A DNA stretch of 18,385 nucleotides, from contig JANNDW010000332.1 of assembly GCA_031378125.1 (NCBI GenBank), forward strand, positions 1 to 18,385. The letters are read 5' to 3'. A program made the position numbers and the translations under genes. The notes beneath the pieces are model-generated. The model saw only the letters and a list, made by a program, of their open reading frames with translations. It did not search any database and was not told where the DNA came from. Each line of letters begins with the position of its first letter. Positions within the stretch are counted from its first letter, which is position 1. Below are positions 12,992 through 18,385 of this stretch, piece after piece. The stretch comes from LGRD01 sp031378125. GTDB lineage: Bacteria > Pseudomonadota > Gammaproteobacteria > Burkholderiales > Burkholderiaceae_C.

Positions 12992-14343
12992 GCGGGCTCC
13001 AGTGCCAGTGGCATGCGGACTTCCAGCGCCACGCCATGCGGTGCGGCGGCGGCGAGCTTGAAGACGCCGCCCAGGCTTTCGACGCGCTCGGTGAGCCAGC
13101 GAAGCCCGTAGTGGCCGGTGCGCTGCGACCAGTCCGGCGCCAGGCCCTGGCCGTCGTCGGTGAGCGTGAGCTGGACTTCGTCTTGCCTGCCGTCCACCGC
13201 CAGTTGCAGGTGCTGTGCCTGCCCGTGGCGCAAAGCGTTGGTGATGCCTTCCTGCGCCGCGCGGTACAGCGCCAGCGCCACATCGGCGGGCAGCCTGGCC
13301 TGCGCCAGGTCGACCCGAAGCTCGATGCTCACATCGGTGTGGCTGCGGCGGGTGCGCTCGGCCAGGTCGGTCAAGGCCTCGGCCAGGCCGAAGTTGTCCA
13401 GCACCAGCGGCGTCAAGCGCGGGATGATGCCGTGCATGGCGTCGTACAGGCGCGACGACTCGTCGGCAATCAGACTCGCCGCGCTCGCAGCCTGCGGGTC
13501 CAGCGTGGCCACCCGCTGTGCGATCGACAGCGCCATGCTGCGCATGGCGGTGACCGACTGGCCAAGTTCGTCGTGCAGCTCGCGCGCGATCAAACGCCGC
13601 TCTTGTTCGATGTGGTGGTCGATCCAGCGGGTCAGCTCGCGGCTGTCGGACAGCTCGCGTTCGGCGCGCCCCGCGCGGCGTTCGTTGTCGAGGTTCTGTT
13701 GCAGCACGCCGACCATGCGGTTGAAGGCCGCGCCCAGCGCCGCCGCTTCGGTGCCGGGCAAGGGCGGCAGCGCCACGTCGAAGCGCCCGGCTTGCAGCTG
13801 GTCGAGGGCCGTCACGATCTCGCCGAACGGCCGCACCGTGCGCCCGACCAGCCAGAACACCAGGGCGTTGACCGCGACCAGCAGGACCAGCGTACCGAGG
13901 CTCAGCCACACCACCGAGTCCCACGCATCCAGCACCGCGCGCGACGCGTTGGCCCGCACCTCCAGCTGCCCGCCGGGGAACTTGATGGATTGCACCACCG
14001 GCGGCGGGGCGAGCAGCGCGTCGAACCACTGCGGAGCGTCGCGGCCCGCCTTGTAGGGCGAAGGCGGCGATCGGTACAGCTCCGTGCCCTGGTCGTCCTG
14101 CAGCGTGATGTCGTTGGAGCGCACCCGGCCCATGCCCTGCAAAAAGCCGAGCATGGCTTGCGGACCCTGCGCCGCATAGCGCCAGGCGGTGCGGTTGAGC
14201 AACTGGATCGCCACCCGGTTGGCGCTGGCCACCTCTTCGTGCACCGATTCGCGCAGGCTGCGGAACTGCAGCGTGGTCAGCACGGCGGCGAACAGGATCG
14301 TCAGCACGCCCACGATCAGGTTGATTTTCAGCCGCAGACTCAT
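12988..14343 (-). CDS. membrane sensor histidine kinase, HisKA_3 (NarX/DegS) type
   Basis: 451 residues. Transmembrane helix 1 lies near residues 7-28 and helix 2 near 145-167; between them is a periplasmic sensor region of about 115 residues that I cannot assign to a named domain. A HAMP-like segment follows (GRTVRPFGEIV to about 215). The dimerisation/phosphoacceptor motif is ERRLIARELHDELGQS with His257. The ATPase domain shows an N-box with Asn369 (GITNALRHG), DDGQGL and GHYGLRWLTERV. It is divergently oriented to pqqA across 177 bp and is the first gene of its operon, overlapping the regulator as ATGA. Confidence 0.94.
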   Translation of the reverse strand: MSLRLKINLIVGVLTILFAAVLTTLQFRSLRESVHEEVASANRVAIQLLNRTAWRYAAQGPQAMLGFLQGMGRVRSNDITLQDDQGTELYRSPPSPYKAGRDAPQWFDALLAPPPVVQSIKFPGGQLEVRANASRAVLDAWDSVVWLSLGTLVLLVAVNALVFWLVGRTVRPFGEIVTALDQLQAGRFDVALPPLPGTEAAALGAAFNRMVGVLQQNLDNERRAGRAERELSDSRELTRWIDHHIEQERRLIARELHDELGQSVTAMRSMALSIAQRVATLDPQAASAASLIADESSRLYDAMHGIIPRLTPLVLDNFGLAEALTDLAERTRRSHTDVSIELRVDLAQARLPADVALALYRAAQEGITNALRHGQAQHLQLAVDGRQDEVQLTLTDDGQGLAPDWSQRTGHYGLRWLTERVESLGGVFKLAAAAPHGVALEVRMPLALEPA

Positions 14344-14520
14344 GGCGTGGATGGTATCGACTGCATTTGCCGGTCCGTGCGCACATTCATGAAAATCATG
14401 AGGGGATATTCATGCCGCGAGGGCTGGGGCCATTGGGCCGGGCGACTGAAGATACCGTGCAGGATGTAACCCGTCCCCGCAAGCGCCGACCGGCCTTGTG
14501 AGACCTCAAGGAGATTTCTG
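14344..14520. promoter_or_regulatory. divergent promoter region between kinase gene and pqqA with repeated ATTCATG/TCATGA motifs
   Basis: The 177-bp gap must hold promoters for both directions. At 14385-14414 there are two exact ATTCATG copies (14385-14391 and 14408-14414) and two TCATGA palindromes (14387-14392 and 14396-14401). Such a cluster could bind the dimeric LuxR-type regulator encoded alongside. I see no convincing sigma70 or sigma54 promoter match. The pqqA ribosome binding site AAGGAGA is at 14508-14514. Confidence 0.5.
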
Positions 14521-14595
14521 ATGACCTGGCAAACCCCGACCGCCGTTGACTTCCGTTTCGGCTTCGAAATCACGATGTACGTCGCCGCCCGCTGA
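14521..14595 (+). CDS. pqqA: PQQ precursor peptide PqqA
   Basis: 24 codons, starting MTWQTPTAVDFRFG and ending FEITMYVAAR. Glu16 and Tyr20 in the E-x3-Y motif are the residues that PqqE cross-links to form the PQQ skeleton. The strong AAGGAGA six bases upstream of the ATG fixes the start. Length and motif are exactly those of the PqqA family. It is first in the pqqABCDE order, and a strong hairpin follows. Confidence 0.97.
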   Translation: MTWQTPTAVDFRFGFEITMYVAAR

Positions 14596-14616
14596 TTCCC
14601 AGCGCGCTGCGAATGG

Positions 14617-14647
14617 CCAACGCCCTGGGTGTCCCCCAGGGCGTTGG
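14617..14647 (+). terminator. pqqA-pqqB intercistronic hairpin (attenuator or mRNA stabiliser)
   Basis: A perfect 13-bp stem: CCAACGCCCTGGG at 14617-14629 pairs with CCCAGGGCGTTGG at 14635-14647 across the loop TGTCC. Only TCTTC follows, so it is a weak intrinsic terminator at best. Partial termination or 3' protection here would give more pqqA than pqqBCDE transcript, as the precursor peptide requires. Confidence 0.8.
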
Positions 14648-14688
14648 TCTTCAAGGGCACCGAAGATTCCAACCCACCATCACCCGCA

Positions 14689-15609
14689 ATGCGCATCACG
14701 GTCCTCGGTTCCGCCGCCGGCGGCGGTTTCCCGCAGTGGAACTGCAACTGCGCCAACTGCACTGGCGTGCGGGCCGGCACATTGCGCGCCAAGGCGCGCA
14801 CCCAGTCGTCGATCTTCATCCGGCCCGACGACGGCGTGGACGGCGTGTTATTCAACGCTTCGCCCGACATCCTGGAGCAGATCCGCGCCAACCCGATCCT
14901 GCAACCGGCCCGCGCGGTACGCGATTCGGCCATTGCCGGCGTGGTGCTGATGGACGGGCAGGTGGACCATGCCACCGGCCTGTTCATGCTGCGCGAGCGC
15001 GGCAGCCCGCTGCCGCTGTGGTGCACCGATCCGGTCGAAGAAGACCTGACCCAGGGCAACCCGGTGCTGCGCGTGCTGGGCCACTATTGCGGCGTGCAAC
15101 GCCGGCGCATCGCGCTCGATGGTTCGTCATTCAAAGTGCCCGGTGTGGCGAACCTGAGCTTGTGCGCGCTGCCCTTGTCCAGCAAGGCTGCGCCGTACTC
15201 GCCGCACCGTGAGAACCCGGTGCCCGGTGACAACATCGGCATGACCGTGACCGACCCCCTCAGCGGCAAGCGCCTTTTCTATGCGCCCGGCCTGGGCGAG
15301 ATCACGCCGCAGGTGTTCGACGCGATGTCGACCGCCGACGCGGTGATGGTGGATGGCACGTTCTGGACCAACGACGAAATGATCTCCATGGGTTTGAGCA
15401 AGAAGACGGCCCGCGACATCGGCCACCTGGCCCAAACCGGCCCCGGCGGCATGATCGAATGGATGGGCAAGCTGCCGGCCGCCACCCGCCGCCTGCTGAT
15501 CCACATCAACAACACCAATCCCATCCTCGATGAAGACTCCGAGCCGCGTGCGGCGCTGGCGCGCGCGGGCATCGAAGTCTGCGAAGACGGCATGAACATT
15601 TCACTCTGA
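14689..15609 (+). CDS. pqqB: PQQ biosynthesis protein PqqB
   Basis: 306 residues beginning MRITVLGSAAGGGFPQWNCN. The metallo-beta-lactamase-fold family start, the Cys cluster CNCANC (Cys19, 21, 24) that binds structural zinc, and the motif MDGQVDHATGL are characteristic. PqqB is thought to hydroxylate the cross-linked tyrosine-derived intermediate. An ORF extension to GTG 14629 lies within the hairpin and adds non-family residues, so ATG 14689 is used. It ends 6 bp before pqqC. Confidence 0.97.
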   Translation: MRITVLGSAAGGGFPQWNCNCANCTGVRAGTLRAKARTQSSIFIRPDDGVDGVLFNASPDILEQIRANPILQPARAVRDSAIAGVVLMDGQVDHATGLFMLRERGSPLPLWCTDPVEEDLTQGNPVLRVLGHYCGVQRRRIALDGSSFKVPGVANLSLCALPLSSKAAPYSPHRENPVPGDNIGMTVTDPLSGKRLFYAPGLGEITPQVFDAMSTADAVMVDGTFWTNDEMISMGLSKKTARDIGHLAQTGPGGMIEWMGKLPAATRRLLIHINNTNPILDEDSEPRAALARAGIEVCEDGMNISL

Positions 15610-15615
15610 GCGACC

Positions 15616-16365
15616 ATGCGTGCAGACATGCTTCAAGAAGGCCGGCACGTGGCTGAGGGCGGCTTGGCGTGGACCCGCGACGAGTTCGAGGCCAAGCTGC
15701 GCGAGCGCGGCCGTGCGTACCACATCCATCATCCGTACAACGTGATGCTCAACAGCGGGCGCGCCACGCCCGAGCAAATTCGCGGCTGGGTGGCGAACCG
15801 CTTTTATTACCAGATTGCGATTCCCATCAAGGACGCTGCCGTGCTTTCGAACTGCCCGGACCCGGCCGTGCGCCGCGGCTGGGTACAGCGCATCCTGGAC
15901 CACGACGGTTTTGAGATCGGCGGCATCCAGGACGAAGGCGGCGTCGAAGCCTGGCTGCGGCTCGCGCAAGCCGTGGGCCTGACCCGCGAAGAAGTGCTGG
16001 ACCTGCGGCATGTGGTGCCGGCGGTGCGTTTTGCCGTCGACGCGTATGTGAACTTCGCGCGTCGCGCACCCTGGCAAGAGTCGGTGTGTTCGTCGCTGAC
16101 CGAGCTGTTTGCGCCCGAGATCCACAAGCAGCGCCTGGCCACCTGGCCCGAACACTACCCGTGGATCGCGCAAGACGGCTTGATGTACTTTCGCAACCGC
16201 ATCAGCCAGGCACGACGCGACGTCGACCAGGGCCTGGCGATCACGCTGGATCACTTCACGACGCGGCCGCTGCAAGAGCGCGCGTTGGAGATCCTGCAGT
16301 TCAAGCTCGACATCCTGTGGGCGTTGAGCGACGCGTTGATGCTGCGTTACGGTGCGCCAACATGA
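15616..16365 (+). CDS. pqqC: pyrroloquinoline-quinone synthase PqqC
   Basis: 249 residues. PqqC carries out the last step, ring closure and oxidation of the intermediate AHQQ to PQQ, without metal or cofactor. YHIHHPYNVMLNSG, WVANRFYYQIAIPIKDAA, ILDHDG, and the RHVVPAVRFAVDAYV and HYPWI segments are the conserved active-site-lining regions of the all-helical family. Size is typical. The stop overlaps pqqD as ATGA (16362-16365). Confidence 0.97.
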   Translation: MRADMLQEGRHVAEGGLAWTRDEFEAKLRERGRAYHIHHPYNVMLNSGRATPEQIRGWVANRFYYQIAIPIKDAAVLSNCPDPAVRRGWVQRILDHDGFEIGGIQDEGGVEAWLRLAQAVGLTREEVLDLRHVVPAVRFAVDAYVNFARRAPWQESVCSSLTELFAPEIHKQRLATWPEHYPWIAQDGLMYFRNRISQARRDVDQGLAITLDHFTTRPLQERALEILQFKLDILWALSDALMLRYGAPT

Positions 16366-16637
16366 CGGCGGCCACCGCGGCCACCGTGCCCCGTGTCGGC
16401 ACCGGCTTTCGGCTGCAGTGGGAGCCGGTGCAGGACTGCCATGTGCTGCTGTATCCCGAAGGCATGGTCAAGCTCAACGGCAGCGCGGGCGAGATCATGA
16501 AACGCTGCGATGGCCAGCGCAGCATCGAAGCCATCGCGGCCGAGTTGGAACAGGCATTCTCCGCGAGCAAGCTGCAGCCCGACGTGATCGCCTTCGTCGA
16601 AATGGCCGCCAAGCAGAACTGGCTCACCTGGGAGTGA
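16362..16637 (+). CDS. pqqD: PqqA-binding peptide chaperone PqqD
   Basis: 91 residues. PqqD is a RiPP recognition element that holds PqqA and presents it to PqqE. RLQWEPVQDCHVLLYPEGMVKLN, given here as two overlapping parts RLQWEPVQDCHVLL and YPEGMVKLNGSAGEI, and the RSIEAI...F motif in the helical part match the family. The start is set by the ATGA overlap with pqqC. It lies 4 bp before pqqE and is a separate gene, not fused. Confidence 0.96.
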   Translation: MTAATAATVPRVGTGFRLQWEPVQDCHVLLYPEGMVKLNGSAGEIMKRCDGQRSIEAIAAELEQAFSASKLQPDVIAFVEMAAKQNWLTWE

Positions 16638-16641
16638 TGGG

Positions 16642-17805
16642 ATGAATTCGACCGCGCTTGAAGCCGCACCTGCATCGCACAAGATCGGCCCGCCGCTGTG
16701 GCTGCTCGCCGAGCTGACCTACCGCTGCCCGCTGCACTGCGTGTTTTGCTACAACCCGGTGGACTTTGCGCGCCAGCAAGATGAACTCTCCACCGACGAC
16801 TGGATTCGGGTGCTGCGCCAGGGCCGCGAGATGGGTGCGGTGCAGCTCGGCCTGTCGGGCGGCGAACCGTTGGTGCGCGACGACCTGGAGCTGATCGTTG
16901 CTGAAGCGCGCAGCTTGGGCTACTACACCAACCTGTTGACCTCGGGCGTGGGCCTCAGCGTGCAGCGCGCCACGGCGCTGAAAGCGGCCGGGCTGGAGCA
17001 TGTGCAGTTGTCGTTCCAGGACTCGACGCGCGAGATGAACGACTTCTTGTCGCACACCAAGACCTTCGAGCTGAAGAACAAGGTCGCGAAAATCATCAAG
17101 GACCAGGGCTGGCCGATGGTGATGAACGTGGTGATCCACCGCATGAACATCGACCACATCGACCGCATCATCGGCATGGCGGTCGAGCTGGGTGCGGAGT
17201 ACCTGGAGATTGCCAACACGCAGTACTACTCGTGGGCCTATCTCAACCGCGACCAGCTGCTGCCCACACACGCGCAGCTCAAACACGCGGAGCAGGTGAC
17301 CGATGCCTGGCGCGAAAAACTCGGCAACAAGATGCGCATCTTTTTCGTGGCGCCCGACTACCACGAAGGCAAGGCCAAGAAGTGCGTCAACGGTTGGGGC
17401 AACATGTTCCTCACCGTCGCACCCGACGGCACCGCGCTGCCCTGCCACACCGCCAAGATGCTGCCGGGCCTGAGCTTCCCCAGCGTCAAGGAGCACAGCC
17501 TGCGCGACATCTGGTTCGATTCGGAAGGCTTCAACCGCTACCGCGGTACCGGCTGGATGAAGGAGCCCTGTTCGAGCTGCGAGTTCAAGGAGATTGACCT
17601 GGGAGGCTGCCGCTGCCAGGCGTTCATGCTGGCGAATGACCCAGCGGTGGCCGACCCGGTGTGCGTGAAGAGCCCGCACCACCATTTGGTGACCGACGCG
17701 GTGGCGCAGGCGGCTGCCAGGTCCAGCGTGATCGAGCACCCGCTGGTGTTTCGGGATCCGGTCAATTCACGACGCCTGAGCGATCCCACGCTGCAGAAAG
17801 CCTGA
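16642..17805 (+). CDS. pqqE: radical SAM PqqA Glu-Tyr cross-linking enzyme PqqE
   Basis: 387 residues. The radical SAM cluster motif CPLHCVFC supplies Cys29, Cys33 and Cys36 (CxxxCxxC). GLSGGEPL is the SAM-binding GGE motif. The C-terminal SPASM region has CVNGWGNM, LPCHTAKMLPG and CSSCEFKEIDLGGCRCQAF, carrying the Cys ligands of auxiliary iron-sulfur clusters. The enzyme joins Glu16 and Tyr20 of PqqA by a carbon-carbon bond. A GGAG in the end of pqqD serves as ribosome binding site. It is the last pqq gene here; no pqqF/G protease gene is in the window. Confidence 0.97.
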   Translation: MNSTALEAAPASHKIGPPLWLLAELTYRCPLHCVFCYNPVDFARQQDELSTDDWIRVLRQGREMGAVQLGLSGGEPLVRDDLELIVAEARSLGYYTNLLTSGVGLSVQRATALKAAGLEHVQLSFQDSTREMNDFLSHTKTFELKNKVAKIIKDQGWPMVMNVVIHRMNIDHIDRIIGMAVELGAEYLEIANTQYYSWAYLNRDQLLPTHAQLKHAEQVTDAWREKLGNKMRIFFVAPDYHEGKAKKCVNGWGNMFLTVAPDGTALPCHTAKMLPGLSFPSVKEHSLRDIWFDSEGFNRYRGTGWMKEPCSSCEFKEIDLGGCRCQAFMLANDPAVADPVCVKSPHHHLVTDAVAQAAARSSVIEHPLVFRDPVNSRRLSDPTLQKA

Positions 17806-17831
17806 CACCAAGATCGCCAAGGTTCGCGCGG

Positions 17832-17927
17832 GCCGAGGCCATCGGGTGGGCAACTCCGCTCCTGTCCTCCGGGCCGGAAATACCGGCCCTCCCCCTTTAC
17901 CTCCGTCGCCCACCCGACGTCCTCGGC
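17832..17927. repeat. 96-bp inverted-repeat element downstream of pqqE
   Basis: Outer arms GCCGAGGCCATCGGGTGGGC (17832-17851) and its near-complement at 17908-17927 match at 17 of 20 positions. An inner perfect hairpin GGGCCGG-AAATA-CCGGCCC lies at 17871-17889. It may terminate the pqq transcript or be a dispersed palindromic element; only one copy is in the window. Confidence 0.7.
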
Positions 17928-18167
17928 TTGGAACGGTGGTGAATTCGCGCGACCCGTCTGCCGCCGAGCGGCCAGTGGGGAATGGCTTTGAACGGCCAGT
18001 TCCTGCCGCTGGCCACAGGCAGCTTCCGTGCATCTCACTTGGGCTGATTCGTGTCGCAGGTGATCAGTGATCAAGAGGCGGCCATCAATCGGCAAGCTCC
18101 TGGAAGTGTGTCGCCACAGGCAGCGGACTGTGAGCGTGCGCGCTCAGCGTAGCAGTGTGTCTGCGGG
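17928..18167. other. non-coding spacer
   Basis: I see no convincing gene. Short ORFs here lack family features. There are imperfect GGCCAG/CTGGCC inverted segments (about 17970-18015) and a TGATCAGTGATCA doublet near 18060, with no assigned role. Confidence 0.4.
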
Positions 18168-18385
18168 TCAGCGCCACAACCGATAGGGCCAAAACGCTTC
18201 GTCGGTCTCGCTGCGCCGCCTCAGTTCCTCGGGGCTGAAGCCGGAGAGCCGCCGCGTTTCGCGGCACAGGTGGGACTGATCGGCGTAGTCGGTGTCGGCC
18301 GCAATCTCGGCCCAGTTGACGGTCGAGCCGACATCGCGCTGCGCAACGGCCATGAAGGCCCGCTCGGCGCGGGAAACGGCGCGCA
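18168..18385 (-). CDS. AraC-family transcriptional regulator, C-terminal part
   Basis: The frame is open to the right edge and stops with TGA at 18170-18168; about 72 codons are present. The second helix-turn-helix of AraC/XylS proteins is visible: WAEIAADTDYADQSHLCRE followed by RRLSGFSPEELRRR. The ending DEAFWPYRLW is common in one subgroup of beta-proteobacterial AraC regulators. The effector domain lies outside the window, so nothing can be said of the signal. Confidence 0.88.
   Translation of the reverse strand, partial: RAVSRAERAFMAVAQRDVGSTVNWAEIAADTDYADQSHLCRETRRLSGFSPEELRRRSETDEAFWPYRLWR

Noticed and set aside
12362..14386. A continuous 674-codon minus-strand frame suggesting a kinase-regulator fusion
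   Set aside because: Only its last 209 codons are the regulator. Upstream it is out of frame with the kinase and reads as low-complexity shadow; the true kinase stops at 12988 with an ATGA overlap.
14629..14688. GTG 14629 as pqqB start
   Set aside because: It begins in the hairpin and adds residues not found in PqqB; ATG 14689 gives the standard N-terminus.
1..18385. tRNA, rRNA or known riboswitch
   Set aside because: I found no cloverleaf, rRNA-like stretch or recognisable aptamer in the few intergenic regions.

Overview
The window is high-GC DNA whose genes point to a methylotrophic beta-proteobacterium, most likely Burkholderiales. This is inferred from gene content and codon style; there is no rRNA in the window to confirm it. 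Two methylotrophy modules dominate: the tetrahydromethanopterin/methanofuran (H4MPT/MFR) formaldehyde-to-formate branch, and biosynthesis of pyrroloquinoline quinone (PQQ), the cofactor of methanol dehydrogenases.

Layout. 1-373: 3' end of a YihY/BrkB membrane protein. 424-3256 (minus strand): a three-gene operon, read from 3256 downward, of an MfnF-like hydantoinase/oxoprolinase-family protein, an MfnE-like amino-acid-kinase-family protein, and a broken class V aminotransferase. 3290-9227 (plus strand): a HisA-like protein, then fhcB, fhcA, fhcD and fhcC, the four subunits of the formyltransferase/hydrolase complex. 9256-12321: a divergent Fae-like protein, a PabB-PabC fusion (p-aminobenzoate, a precursor of H4MPT) and a HAD-IB phosphatase. 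12362-14343 (minus strand): a NarL/LuxR-type response regulator and its histidine kinase. 14521-17805: pqqA, pqqB, pqqC, pqqD, pqqE, transcribed away from the kinase. 18168-18385 (minus strand): the 3' end of an AraC-family regulator.

The most unusual thing is a 59-bp repeat, present seven times in three places: two in tandem inside the aminotransferase, one between the mfnF-like and mfnE-like genes, and four in tandem between fhcB and fhcA. Each unit is a complete 19-codon minicistron (typical product MSRRAVPKANTAVRSTEVA). Its start overlaps the upstream stop and its own stop overlaps the next start (TGATG). Most units carry a Shine-Dalgarno GGAGG seven bases before the next ATG. Excising the units at the two gene junctions restores a perfect ATGA stop/start overlap, so the repeat seems to have entered ATGA sites. 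Two offsetting one-base indels between subtypes keep the length and the frame. A different, strongly structured 71-bp minicistron sits by the same rule between fhcD and fhcC. Together they look like two families of translational-coupling inserts, which I do not recognise as a described class.

How the genes work together: PQQ-dependent alcohol oxidation (dehydrogenase not in this window) produces formaldehyde. Fae-type chemistry and later steps yield formyl-H4MPT. FhcABCD transfers the formyl group to methanofuran and releases formate. The MfnE/MfnF-like, HisA-like and PabBC proteins probably help make the two C1 carriers. The kinase/regulator pair next to pqqA is a good candidate for controlling PQQ or methanol-oxidation genes.
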